A stretch of DNA of 64,000 nt from Semisulcospira habei (lineage: Eukaryota > Mollusca > Gastropoda > Semisulcospiridae). The position numbers were made by a program, and so were the translations under genes. Where the stretch lies: assembly GCA_036245525.1 (NCBI GenBank), contig BTPG01000005.1, positions 1,041,575 through 1,105,574 on the forward strand, given 5' to 3'. Positions 1 through 10,129 of this stretch are shown piece after piece (positions within the stretch are counted from its first letter, which is position 1; every line of letters begins with the position of its first letter). A model generated the notes under the pieces. It worked only from the letters and a program-made list of their open reading frames with translations. It did not search any database and was not told where the DNA came from.

Positions 1-454
1 GACTTGTGGCTTAATGGGTTAAAAAGGACGACTGCAACACAATGTATTACATTTTCGGTTTTTGTCATTTTAAAGCGTTTTTCTTTTGTTATTGGGACTT
101 CTTTGCATTTTACACGCAGAGCAGTCACAGGTATACATCTGGGTTTTAAGCAAACTATGCTCGTTTACTTCAGCAACAGACGCTTCACGAAACTGGTCCC
201 GCGAAGTCAACACAGGCATACACCATCACCCGACTGTGAACAAAATGATTCACCGACCATGTTCATGATGGATGCAGCACACTGGTTAATACTGACGTCA
301 GGCCTGAATGCGAAATGTCCTCGGGCGGCCGTTCTTCTGGCCCGAGGACCTTTTTCTCACTGGGAATTCACGGACCGTTAACCTCCGGATGGTAAGGAAT
401 TCACAAAGTGTTTGTAAATAGTGGTGTAAAATCGTCATGACACTTACTTGGTGC
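1..454. other. unassigned DNA, no gene recognised
   Basis: A 125-codon open frame on the plus strand resembles nothing I know and has no repeat or motif support. A short GC-rich hairpin lies near 318-346. Confidence 0.4.
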
Positions 455-626
455 TTTCTGAAATTTTGGAAGTGTTTACTGAACGACTACGTAACAGTTG
501 CAGGAGGTGGATTGACCATGATAATTCAAGGTAGTGCCAGATTAGCTTGGCGCCTGAAGGCGCCAAGCTAATCTGGCACTACCCTTGAATTATCATGGTC
601 AATCTATCTCCTGCTGTAGGGGTTAA
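455..626. mobile_element. family A TTAA foldback (hairpin MITE)
   Basis: Two arms meet at a GGCGCC-loop-GGCGCC core near 550-566. Each arm reads outward through the family motif GTGCCAGATTAGCTTGG, TTCAAGG and ATCATGGTC. The right end is TTAA at 623-626. The left flank carries the family subterminal motif (GAAATTTTGGAAG), but its TTAA end is not clear; a TTAA at 378-381 is a candidate. Confidence 0.75.
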
Positions 627-945
627 GGGCGTGTTTCCATATAGCTACGTGGGAGAGGCGCGGTAGCCGACAGGACAATACATTAACTGAGCAGCAGGCG
701 GAAAAATCCTTCGCGTGTTTCCATGTAGCGGCGCAAGAGCTCTGCGTTTTAGAATTTACTGCAATTTGTTGTCCAGTACTCAAAGCCACACTACATTCAC
801 AGTAGAACTGCAGCCAAATCACCACCGATTCTTTTAGTTGCTCCATGGGGCAATACAATTTCGTCACGCACAGCTGTCGACTGTCGCAATGCAATCACAC
901 TGCTGTCGCGTCGCGCATATGGAAACACACCTTTATTATTTTCAT
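622..945. mobile_element. possible TIR element with GTGTTTCCATAT ends
   Basis: The left end (near 626-645) and the inverted right end (near 918-937) share TGTGTTTCCATAT. Two further degraded copies of the motif lie near 715-730 and 988-1002. The flanks are TAA/TTA-like, as in PIF/Harbinger elements, but no transposase is visible and the ends are imperfect. Confidence 0.35.
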
Positions 946-1330
946 GTTGTGGATTTCTGTTGCTGTCGCCACCACTTTTCTTGCCGCCATATGGAAACAA
1001 CAAAACAGTGATAAACTTGGAATGTGCAGTAAACGTCGTACCTAGCAAATCGCCTGGGGACAAAAACATTCTTGTCGTCATATCAATAATTTGTTAATAA
1101 GCGAGATATTTTGTATAAAAATAACGCTGACGGGACCTCTGAAAAAAGCGTTGACATATTCTAATTTTGTTACATCCCACCTTGTTATCAGCGAATTGGA
1201 CTGTAACAACAAGAACATTTGAGTCTCCAGGCGATTTGTTATATTTAAAGTGTACTGTATCTACTACGCAATGTTTCGTCTGCACCTGAAATCTAGCCCC
1301 TTTTTGATGACGTAGAACCCAAGTCTTTTG
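946..1330. other. probable 3' flank/UTR of egh, nothing specific
   Basis: AT-rich DNA downstream of the egh stop codon (minus strand). The reverse complement of CTTTATT near 942-948 gives a possible AATAAA polyadenylation signal about 460 bases after the stop, but it lies in a repeat-like segment, so the real cleavage site cannot be set. Confidence 0.3.
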
Positions 1331-1389
1331 CCGGTCTGTGATTCTGGACCTTACGGCTTTCAGCCGTAACGTCCAGAATCACAGACCGG
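1331..1389. repeat. family E hairpin in the egh 3' UTR
   Basis: A 28-of-29 bp inverted repeat, with arms starting CCGGTCTGTGATTCTGGAC and a 3-base loop inside ACGGCT/AGCCGT. It starts 18 bases after the egh stop codon, so it should be in the transcript. Other copies lie near 7043, 34617 and 63818 (half only). Confidence 0.8.
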
Positions 1390-1407
1390 GCACAGCGGCT
1401 AACTACA

Positions 1408-2013
1408 CTACACGATGCTTTGTCTGTCCCTGAAGTCCAGCTCCTTCTTGACGACGTAGAACTCAGTCCGCGCCGGCAGCCAGAAGGCCATCACCGACGC
1501 CATATTCTCAAAGACCAGGATGACGAAGGAGCTGAGCAGCGTGGCCACCACCAGCGCGCAGTGACGCACCACGCCGTAGCGACGTATACTGAACGACTTG
1601 CACGTGCCCAGGATGAACAGAAACTCGAACGTGCTGGCGATGAACGCGCACGCAAGGTTGAGAGACGGTCGCACGGTGATGGGGAACAGGAGGCCCAGCG
1701 GAATGTTGAGGGAGGTCAGAGGGAGGAAGAACGCCGCGAGAGTCATCAGAATGGGACCCATCTTGTATCTGAAGGGGATCCTGGGGCTGGCCGCCACGAG
1801 GTAGATCCCCCGCATCCAGCGGCGCCGCTGGTGCACAAAGTCCTTCAAGGTGAACGTGCTCTTCTCTTGCATCTCGCCCTCCACGAAGCCGAAGCTGAAG
1901 CCTTGCTGGTAGGCCACCATGGCGAAGAAGCAGTCCTCGGCGATGGAGGATTCCGGCCCGTGATCGAAGGACACGCTCTTCTCGGCTGCTGCGTTGGCCA
2001 CGATGAAGGACCC
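1408..2013 (-). CDS. egh: egh exon 3 (residues 291-491, stop)
   Basis: The acceptor is a T-rich tract ending CTGAAAG (2020-2014). The first residues are GSFIVANAAAEKSVSFD and the stop TAG is at 1408-1410. It contains SSIAEDCFFAM, FVEGEM, FTLKDF and QRRRW, the last being the processivity-type motif of GT2 enzymes, then three or four hydrophobic segments. The K|G junction with exon 2 restores the family sequence SWKGS, which confirms the splice. Confidence 0.92.
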   Translation of the reverse strand, partial: GSFIVANAAAEKSVSFDHGPESSIAEDCFFAMVAYQQGFSFGFVEGEMQEKSTFTLKDFVHQRRRWMRGIYLVAASPRIPFRYKMGPILMTLAAFFLPLTSLNIPLGLLFPITVRPSLNLACAFIASTFEFLFILGTCKSFSIRRYGVVRHCALVVATLLSSFVILVFENMASVMAFWLPARTEFYVVKKELDFRDRQSIV

Positions 2014-3662
2014 CTTTCAGAAAAAAAAAAAAAAACTCGTTTGAGTAAAATAAAAGACGCGCGCTTGGCATTTAATACGTGCGGAAACTAAGAAGCAGAT
2101 CTAACAATATATACATAACACAATGTGCCCCCAGCATTGAATCCCCAAAGTCTGAAGTTACCTTCTGAAGGACTGTATTACAATTCTAGAGACAGATCGC
2201 GCCATGATAGTTCAAGGGTGGTGCCGGAATAGCTTGGCGCCTGTGGGCGCCAAGCTATTCCGGCACCACCCTTGAACTATCGTGCTCGATCCATGTCTTG
2301 CTGTGGTGTGTCGGTGCGGAATGAGTTCACCCCTTCAGTACCCAGAAAAAGTGGACAGAATACAATTGCAAGAGACACAGGTCTATATCTCTTGCTAACA
2401 CCAGCTGGTTCCTTGGGCGACCGGGGCGGTTTGGCTTTGTTCAGGAGCGAAAGGCGCGTGCTTTCAGGATCCGAAGAAATCGAAAAGCAGGGGGGGGGGG
2501 GGGGGGGTAGGTAGAGAAGAGGCGCATGCTTCCAGGGTCCGAAGGTATTAAAAAGCAGGGGGGGGGGGGGGGGGGGCGTGCTTTCAGAGGGTCCGAAGAT
2601 ACTTAAAGGCGGGGGAGGGTGTGCTGCAATAACCACCCCCCTCCTTGTCGGACCATGTGGCCTGGTAGTGAATGATTTTTTTTAAGCCCGGGGGGGGGGG
2701 GGGGTGCTGTAGTATCAAAGCACTCCCCCCCTGGATCCGGCACTGAATAAATAAATAAATAGTTCCCTCTGTACCTTCCAAGAGAAAAAAGGCTTGTGCA
2801 GAACGTTCAGCGTGAAGCGAAGCGACCCGTAGTCCACCCCGACCCGCACGCTGTCCGCCAGCGTTGTCAGCCAGTTGACGATGTGGCCCATGCTGTACGT
2901 GATCACGCCCTGGCCAAAGTGGTGCCGCCCCTCCGACACGAAGTTGATGATGCCCACCACCGAGTCCTCCGTGAGCAGCGTTTCCTCGTCCAGGTGGATG
3001 ATCCAGTCATCTTCCGACAGAATGTCCACCTGGACAGCAAGTAAACACGGGTCAGTCTCGGCAAAACGCGCGCCAGACAGCTGGCTTGAGCCTACGCCGC
3101 GGTATTTGATAGTCTATTACGTGCACAGGTCTCTGGCTCTGAACATGTAAATGACCGGTGATTTAAGGTCCTTGGGCCGAAGCCGGTCAGCCTTAGCTGG
3201 CCCGCGCACATCAGCTAAGTCTGACGTCGGACCGATGACCTTTTGATCACTTTTCCTCACAAGTCTATGTCTAAAATCAGCACGATGAAGTTGCCGTAAG
3301 ACTTGATGGCTCTCCGGTATCGGCGCGATATAAGCTTAACCCATTTAACCCCGGATCCCTACAGCAGGAGATGGCTTGACCATGATAATTCAAGGGTAGT
3401 GCCAGATTAGCTTGGCGCCACTAGGCGCCAAGCTAATCTGGCACAACCCTTGAATTATCATGGCCAAACCATCTCCGGCAACTGGTACATAGTCGTTAGG
3501 CAACACCGCCAAAATGTCAGAAATGAGACCTTGGGGCTGAAAGGGTTAACGAGATAGGCCTGCAAATGTTGATACGTTTGATAAATAAAGATTCAAACGC
3601 CTTCGATACCGGGAAAATGCAAACGACATCCTCCTTCTTCAGCTGCCCCCCCCCCCCCCCCC

Positions 3663-3721
<59 letters not shown>

Positions 3722-6304
3722 AAAGAAAAAAAAAAAAGAAAGGTTCTTTTCCATCTTTTCTGTACAAAACCTCTCCCCACCAAAGCGCCGTGAGCTTTCG
3801 ACCATAGGATGAATATAAAAACCGTTAAACGTTTAGGGCTTAACGTCTTTTGTCCACCACGAAGGTGATTTCAAAGACAGGGCACGAGAAGAGGTCTGTA
3901 CAAACATTGACCCCAGCTGGGTTCGAACCCACGACCTTTCGGACGAGAGTCGAACGCTCTACCACTGAACCACCCAGCTCCCTCATAGGATGGATATAGG
4001 CGCTATACAAATCATCATCACCATCATTGTTCCGACCGCATGAGGCAGAGAATTTCATCAACACCCACAGACACAAGGGGCTAAGGATCTTCTGCCGCGA
4101 TTCGAAGACACAGTTTGTGTCTGCTGGTAGCGAAGGGGTTACTGACTCCAACAAACCATAACAATTTCTGTTCCGACTACGATAACATCAGCGATAATGG
4201 AATGTAATGCCTCCATAATTTGATCTCCCAGAACTGGAAGTTAAAGAGTTAACACACCGGATACGCGCCGCATGCGGTTACGCAGGGAGTAGCACGTAAT
4301 ATACGGCACGTCTTTAGGGATCAGCGAGTAGCACGTGATATACGGCACGTCTTTAGGGATCAGCGAGTAGCACGTAATATACGGCACGTCTTTAGGGATC
4401 AGCGAGTAGCACATATACGGCACGTCTTCAGGGATCAGCGAGTAGCACGTAATATACGGCACGTCTTCAGGGATCAGCGAGTAGCACGTAATATACGGCA
4501 CGTCTTTAGGGATCAGCGAGTAGCACGTAATATACGGCACGTCTTTAGGGATCAGCGAGTAGCACGTAATATACGGCACGTCTTCAGGGATAAGCGAGTA
4601 GCACGTAATGTACGGCACGTCTTTAGGGATCAGCGAGTAGCACGTAATATACGGCACGTCTTTAGGGATCAGCGAGTAGCACGTAATATACGGCACGTCT
4701 TTAGGGATCAGCGAGTAGCACGTAATATACGGCACGTCTTTAGGGATCAGCGAGTAGCACGTAATATACGGCACGTCTTTAGGGATCAGCGAGTAGCACG
4801 TAATATACGGCACGTCTTTAGGGATCAGCGAGTAGCACGTAATATACGGCACGTCTTTAGGGATCAGCGAGTAGCACGTAATATACGGCACGTCTTTAGG
4901 GATCAGCGAGTAGCACGTAATATACGGCACGTCTTTAGGGATCAGCGAGTAGCACGTAATATACGGCACGTCTTCAGGGATCAGCGAGTAGCACGTAATA
5001 TACGGCACGTCTTTAGGGATCAGCGAGTAGCACGTAATATACGGCACGTCTTCAGGGATCAGCGAGTAGCACGTAATATACGGCACGTCTTCAGGGATCA
5101 GCGAGTAGCACGTAATATACGGCACGTCTTCAGGGATCAGCGAGTAGCACGTAATATACGGCACGTCTTCAGGGATCAGCGAGTAGCACGTAATATACGG
5201 CACGTCTTCAGGGATCAGCGAGTAGCACGTAATATACGGCACGTCTTCAGGGATCAGCGAGTAGCACATATACGGCACGTCTTCAGGGAGCTAATTTTCA
5301 TTCATTCAGATCTAATGAACGTCAAACCTTGAAGAAACATTCAAGGGTAATGCTAGAATAGCCTGGCGCCTTTCTCCTGCTGTGGCCGGCTTTAGACGAT
5401 TTCCGTCAACTCAATCGAGAGGTGCCGCCTCTGGATACGCGGCTTACGCCGCGTATTCGGAGGCGGCACGTCTTAAATGAGTTAATCAGGAGTAGGTTAA
5501 AATAAAAAGGTCGTCTTTGACGCAAACTGTGGATTAAAAACCCAGACAAACATGCGATAACGCATCTTTGTCCGGGGTTTAATCCTCTGTTTACTTTTGA
5601 TTTCCGGAAGTCTATTCGCACTAACTCTTTCCATAGTTCTGTTTCTGATATCTCTACCAAATTTGAAGCGAATCCCAATAACCACCCACCTCTGGCTCCA
5701 AACTGTACTGCAACGCCCTGGCCTTGAAGAGTGTACCGCGCGATGTCTGGTAGCTGACCGGCACCACCACCTCCCTCACGCGGCTGTTCTTGGAGAGGTT
5801 TAGGGGCACGTCTGTCACTACCTCGAAGATGAAGTTTTGCAGCTCCACGTTGCCGCACACCACCAAGTTCTTCTGTATGTTCTCCTGCACCAGCTTGGGA
5901 AACAGTCCTCGAGTGACGACCCGGAAGCAAAAGAAAGGGCCGAGCAAAGGAGATCTCTGCAGGCGAGGTTTTGGCGGGAAAAGGCTGAAGCAGACGATAC
6001 CCAGGCAGTTGAGGACGCTGAAGAGGAAGGTGAGGGTCACCAGCCAGCGGATGGAGTATAGGAAGAGCGTGAGCACCAGACCGTAACGCTCCACGGTCTG
6101 CAGGTACAGTTGGTGCAGCGTGTGGTCGTCGTGCTGGAAGCTGACGCCGAAGAGGCAGGCGTTGGCGTACATGACCAGCAGGTAGAGAAGCACGAACAGC
6201 ACGTGCTGCACAGTGTTCACGCTCCACAGCCAACGCCACCGCCCTGACTGTGAAGCGTGAGGAACGTGCAGCACCTGATCTCTGTAACCCATTGGGGCGT
6301 CCAT
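1408..6304 (-). CDS. egh: egghead/BRE-3 family beta-1,4-mannosyltransferase, 3 coding exons
   Basis: The product is a GT2-family membrane glycosyltransferase. In flies and worms this family transfers mannose from GDP-mannose to glucosylceramide, giving the MacCer core of arthro-series glycolipids in the Golgi/ER membrane. The exons join at 6304-5690, 3029-2775 and 2013-1408, all phase 0 with GT..AG introns, giving 491 codons plus stop, close to the usual 450-490. Hydrophobic segments lie near residues 33-55 and 72-100. The family stretch FRVVTRG...FEVVTDVPLNL...REVVVP is in exon 1. The catalytic HLDEET (acidic residues 219-221) and FGQGVITY are in exon 2. AED (315-317), EGEM and QRRRW (352-356) are in exon 3, followed by C-terminal membrane segments. 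The ATG at 6304 is preferred because the open frame upstream of it lacks another ATG and family proteins start close to the first membrane segment. No frameshift is seen. The reaction is inferred from the family. Confidence 0.92.
2130..2327. mobile_element. family A' foldback in egh intron 2
   Basis: Central near-perfect hairpin: the arms run from CATGATAGTTCAAGGGTGG to the GGCGCC core and back, with GCCGGAATAGCTTGG on both arms where most copies have GCCAGAATAGC. The outer parts match the A' subfamily (AATCCCC at the left, GGTGTGTC...GAATGAGTT at the right). The terminal TTAA is degraded on both sides. Confidence 0.8.
2480..2745. mobile_element. G-run-rich segment ending in a hAT-like terminus
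   Basis: Three poly-G tracts (near 2490, 2560 and 2691) separate related pieces beginning GGTCCGAAG. The right edge is CTGGATCCGGCACTG, the inverse of the common hAT-type terminus CAGTGCCGGATCCAG. The left terminus was not found. (AAAT)n follows. Confidence 0.4.
2775..3029 (-). CDS. egh: egh exon 2 (residues 206-290)
   Basis: An 85-codon exon preceded by the acceptor CTGTCCAG and followed by the donor GTACAG. It reads VDILSEDDWIIHLDEET at its start and ends HKPFFSWK. It carries the D-x-D-like acidic catalytic motif and the INFV...HFGQG block of the family. Confidence 0.92.
3336..3549. mobile_element. family A TTAA foldback, complete
   Basis: A 214-bp element bounded by TTAA at 3336-3339 and 3546-3549. 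The termini are inverted (TTAACCCATTTAACCCCG and GGGGCTGAAAGGGTTAA). The central hairpin has GGCGCC-ACTA-GGCGCC at its tip, with one arm mismatch (CACAACCC against GGGTAGTG). Confidence 0.88.
3646..3742. repeat. poly-C/poly-A tract
   Basis: About 17 C followed by about 75 nearly pure A, inside egh intron 1. Homopolymer lengths here are likely to be inaccurate. Confidence 0.9.
3826..3986 (-). mobile_element. tRNA-related SINE (family S1)
   Basis: On the minus strand it starts GGGAGCTGGGTGGTTCAGTG (A box GTGGTTCAGTGGTAG), continues to the B box GGTTCGAACCC, and then has a body with CACCTTCGTGGTGGACAA and the tail GACGTTAAGCCCTAAACG. Copies of the same family lie at 32112-32275 (minus) and 29855-29995 (plus, headless). 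The cloverleaf is not closed by a proper acceptor stem, so this is not a tRNA gene. Confidence 0.8.
3987..4030 (-). repeat. retroposon 3' tail with (ATG)n/(CAT)n
   Basis: On the minus strand the sequence TTTGTATAGCGCC is flanked by GATGATGATG. It resembles the AGCGCTATA...(short repeat) 3' ends of the CR1-like LINE at 59.3 kb. Confidence 0.4.
4280..5290. repeat. 39-bp minisatellite, about 25 copies
   Basis: The unit reads AGCACGTAATATACGGCACG followed by TCTTTAGGGATCAGCGAGT. Copies with TCTTCAGGG cluster at the right end and copies with TCTTTAGGG fill the middle, so the array was homogenised in blocks. Two units lack exactly 3 bases. Because 39 is divisible by 3, the minus strand stays open for 345 codons (repeating CYSLIPKDVPYIT). 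It lies inside an egh intron, has no splice support and is not called a gene. Confidence 0.93.
5338..5477. mobile_element. family A remnant followed by family G hairpin
   Basis: At 5340-5370 a single A-type arm (TTCAAGGGTAATGC to CTGGCGCC) is present. At 5416-5474 there is a hairpin with arms GAGGTGCCGCCTC and GAGGCGGCACGTC closing on GATACGCGGC/GCCGCGTATTC. Its outer flanks (GTCAACTCAAT and AAATGAGTTAAT) resemble a degraded TTAA-bounded end. Confidence 0.65.
5690..6304 (-). CDS. egh: egh exon 1 (residues 1-205)
   Basis: Opens with ATG (MDAPMGYRDQ) and ends ...QYSLEPE before the donor GTGGGT (5689-5684). It contains two membrane segments and the cytosolic N-terminal part of the GT2 domain (SPLLGPFFCFRVVTRG, LVVCGN, REVVVPVSYQT, FKARALQY). 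A longer reading through a TTG at 6340 is possible, but it adds only 12 residues without family support. Any upstream 5' UTR exon is not visible. Confidence 0.88.
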
Positions 6305-7042
6305 TGTCCAGTCTAGGTCACTTTGCTTTAGACCAGACAAGCGTGCAGGAGCAAATCAAGATTTCAAACTTAGCACAATTTCTCTCTAACCCTGCTGCGA
6401 ACCCATTGTCACGGTTTGGTCCAGATGACTTGGGTATAGATCAGCTCAACGCAGGATCAGCTCAACGCAGGTTCTCACGAACGCACCCGGTTTTCTAAGT
6501 CAACACGTGCTCACTGCATTCAGCGACAAGAGTGAGAGCCGGCATCGTCCTCGATGGTGATGACAATTTCAGATGGCAGACCATGCGACCTCGTTTCTTT
6601 CCACAGGCGGGACTCAGCAACAGACAGTTTTACTAAAATTCTATTCGCTTTGGGATATTTTCTCTAAAAAGACGTTGACTACAAACGACGGAAGAAGTGA
6701 TGACATGGGCATGGCGGAAACACTTTCTGTTCTTTGAACACCACACTAGTTAACCTAAGGCAAATCCACGGGCAGCAGGTCATCTAAAATATCCCAAAAT
6801 CTAGACACACATCAGCTGTTCTTGTCGTTACTGTTGGTTGCACTCTGCTAACTGCCGTGAAGTCAACGTTTAAATCTGACAAGATACTCCCCAATCTCAG
6901 CATGACGGCTTCACACCGATAATGCCTCCTAATCGCTTCAGCATCTCAGGCTTGTCTACTGGCAGCAGGCTGGAAAACACAGACGAGGACAGATATCATG
7001 ATGTAGGCATCTTGCTCATGGTTACATTGACATGTTATGTGT
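6305..7042. other. upstream region of egh, no gene seen
   Basis: Contains whatever promoter egh uses. There is no clear TATA box or CpG-rich core. A short direct repeat GATCAGCTCAACGCAGG lies near 6440-6470. Confidence 0.4.
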
Positions 7043-7101
7043 GCTGGTCTTTGCTTCTGGACCTTACGGCCGAAGGCCGTAAGTTTCAGAAACACAGAGC
7101 A
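7043..7101. repeat. family E hairpin
   Basis: Arms CTGGACCTTACGGCC and GGCCGTAAG...CAG with a GAA loop. The outer parts (GCTGGTCTTTG and CACAGAGCAG) pair less well than in the copy at 1331. Confidence 0.7.
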
Positions 7102-7785
7102 GCGAAACCAAACATTTACATTCTGAATCAATGGACACATTTTCATTTCCAAAAGAAAGTGTAGTCCGAGACTGTCTGTCAAAATGCCAAACACAGAGTC
7201 AACGATTTACATGAGTAACTGACTACCATGCTGCCGTTTGTTGTAATTATTGACCATGTATAAAAGTTCAATCTAAAACAGTCATTAAAACGACCTGCTC
7301 CAGGCATCAAAGGGTTAAAGGTTCGCATTATTTCTTTATAAATGTTCTAAAAATTTCTTCCGATAATGCTGCACAAACGGACCAACTTAAAGGCCCAGCA
7401 TCCGAAAGTCGATTGTCGGGCCAATACAACCTGCCGCCAGTGCAATGCTAACACCCTGATACATTCAGACACCAACTGCCGTTCTCAGTCTGCGTGTGCT
7501 TTTTTTTAACAATCCTGTCAGGTCTAACTCCACAGGCAATGACCCTACCTGTCCTCTCTAACCCGCCCTCAGGACCACCCATTATCACCCCAGTGCCGTG
7601 GAAGATAATGCCCGAATTAATCTAATTCTATTCACACTAAAAAAAAAAACACTTTACTTCTAGAGAAAGTCAGTGGCGGTGACGTAAAAGAGGCAACTGC
7701 GTCACCAAGCAGACACTGACATAATACTCTAAATATGACGTCATTCTCTATCGTGCGCGCGGCTCTCTCTCTCTCTCACACAAAC
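7102..7785. other. intergenic, nothing recognised
   Basis: No open frame with family resemblance. A TTAA lies at the end of an A/T-rich stretch near 7315. Confidence 0.4.
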
Positions 7786-7872
7786 ATGCGCGCATCTCCA
7801 GGAGGAATAGAACCTCATGTGCCCTCCAGGCTCATGAGGATCTATGCTTCTTGGAGATGTTTGGAGCGCGCG
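7786..7872. repeat. family B' hairpin (AGGATCTATGC type)
   Basis: Imperfect inverted repeat GCGCGCATCTCCAGGAGG / CTTCTTGGAGATGTTTGG around CTCATGTGCCCTCCAGGCTCATGAG. It is related to the copies at 12615 and 58027 and to the array at 58.06-58.58 kb. Confidence 0.6.
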
Positions 7873-8386
7873 CGCACGCAGCATTAACACGCACATCGAC
7901 GCGCTTTCAGAAGAGCATGCAGGCGACTCGTGTGCTTAGGATATCATGTAGCTACTAGGTAAAGTCAACCTGCTTTCACACAAATTATAGCAAGACTGAA
8001 ATTGTACCGTGAAGTTCTAGTTTTGTCACCATTTTCTCAAGCCTATCAAAGACAATACATTATAAGACAGATCACTCCTTCATAAGGCTTACTGAAAAAA
8101 GCGAGGTCAGTGTAGCAGTTGCGTCCCATGGTGTAATCGTGTTGTGGCCATACGTCTATCACTATCTGGTAATGGGCTCGAGCTCTGACGCGAGGCTTTT
8201 TGAAGGGTAACAGATGCTTTTTGTGTGTGCATTGCGAAAAACTGTTTTAAAATCACATGAGCTTTGCTTCTAAGATATTTTTCCCCGAAAGATTTTTCGG
8301 GAAGGTGGTAATTAGCACGGAAAGTGTAATAGAAAAATAAATAAATCAGGCATTTCGTTGTTGCCGTGAGTGTGAGTTGAAGTCTA
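7873..8386. other. intergenic, nothing recognised
   Basis: Moderately AT-rich. No coding or RNA feature seen. Confidence 0.35.
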
Positions 8387-9224
<838 letters not shown>

Positions 9225-9800
9225 TTTTTTTGTTGTAGGTGACTTGTTCTTTTATTGTCATTTCGTCTAGTACTATTGCACACAGATCTGACTTTGGCGG
9301 CAGTACAGACACTTTAATCCGAAGCGCTTTCAGAATCCTGGCATTAAAGCCGGGGCAGACTGAAACCTTTTGCATAGTTTTCCGTAAGGTTGAAAATGAC
9401 GGGAGGACAAACATTTTTTGCAAGCATACAATATGCCTTGGGGCTTGCGTGAAACAAAGATAGGGCTATTGTTTTGTCTGTCTCTGTCCATCTCCGGCCT
9501 TGTTTCTTTTTTGTGTATTTCAGCAACTGTGCTGAAATAAACTGAACACACGAATCAGGCAAAAATTGGGCCAAGCGGCTCTTCGCTGCTGCATCCTTCT
9601 TCTCTTTGAGTGTTAATGTCTTTTCTTTCCTTGTTTGCCGTCTTTCTGTCGTAATTACATTTCTTCTGCAGGCAGTACAATCTGTTGCGCACAGTTTTGA
9701 GACCGCTTTTCTTCAAAGCCTGCTTTCTTGGCGAATCGCTGTTGCTGCAGTTTCCCCCACATCAGTTTCTCCACTGGACTCATCTGCGCACACACAAGCA
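9225..9800 (-). pseudogene. P-element/THAP9-like transposase remnant, frameshifted
   Basis: On the minus strand one frame (9574-9410) reads SCVQFISAQLL...GRRWTETDKTIALSLF and SPKAYCML. A second frame (9423-9225) continues VLPSFSTLRKTMQ...CPGFNARIL and LCAIVLDEMTIKEQVTYN. These fit the central region of P-element/THAP9 transposases, where GRR(W/Y)....K..AL.L...SPKAY precedes LPS..TL and ILDEM.IK...YN. A -/+1 break lies near 9410-9420 and the frame stops after YNKKT. Upstream (9600-9800) basic, Lys-rich pieces (LKTVRNRLYCLQKKC) may be the coiled-coil segment. The THAP zinc finger and the C-terminal half are missing. This is family recognition by eye, without alignment. Confidence 0.62.
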
Positions 9801-10129
9801 ACCATGCATTGAATCATTAATGATATCACGATAATCCGCAGCATATTTACTTAGATCAAAAAATCCATTCACATTTCATCTGACTGACAAGAAGAGTATT
9901 TTCACACACACATGCAGGCGCGAACACACAAAAAAAGGCCATCGAAAATTCATCCAAATTTAAAATCTGCTTGTCCGATTTTAATAGTCAACAGATTTTA
10001 CGACCACAGTTGTGAAAACAAGTCACACAACTGATCTTTTGTGCTGTCATTTTTTGGTAATTTTTTTTATAAATTAAAATTTTCAGCTTACAAATTATAA
10101 ATCAGATTCATATTTATTTATTGAAAGTA
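9801..10129. other. AT-rich intergenic
   Basis: Nothing recognised. Confidence 0.35.

Larger units (their letters stand above)
2014..2774 (-). other. egh: egh intron 2
   Basis: GT..AG intron of 761 bases between exons 2 and 3. It holds a foldback (2130-2327) and a G-run-rich segment with one transposon-like end. Confidence 0.85.
3030..5689 (-). other. egh: egh intron 1
   Basis: A 2.66-kb GT..AG intron between exons 1 and 2. It contains a foldback, a poly-C/poly-A tract, a tRNA-related SINE, a 39-bp minisatellite and a family G hairpin. The unique parts (3030-3335, 3745-3825, 4030-4260) show no recognised gene. Confidence 0.85.

Noticed and set aside
318..346. Rho-independent terminator
   Set aside because: A small GC hairpin only; bacterial terminators are not relevant in this eukaryotic context.
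1420..2091. 223-residue plus-strand ORF
   Set aside because: Antisense shadow of egh exon 3.
3911..3985. tRNA gene on the minus strand
   Set aside because: A and B boxes are good, but there is no closed acceptor stem. The sequence continues into a body and tail found at two other loci, so it is a SINE head. The same reasoning applies near 32600 and 35400.
4241..5278. 345-residue repeat protein
   Set aside because: Open frame is a consequence of a 39-bp minisatellite inside an egh intron, with no splice or start context.
5406..6239. 277-residue minus-strand ORF overlapping egh exon 1
   Set aside because: Another frame of exon 1; no family resemblance, unlike the egh frame.
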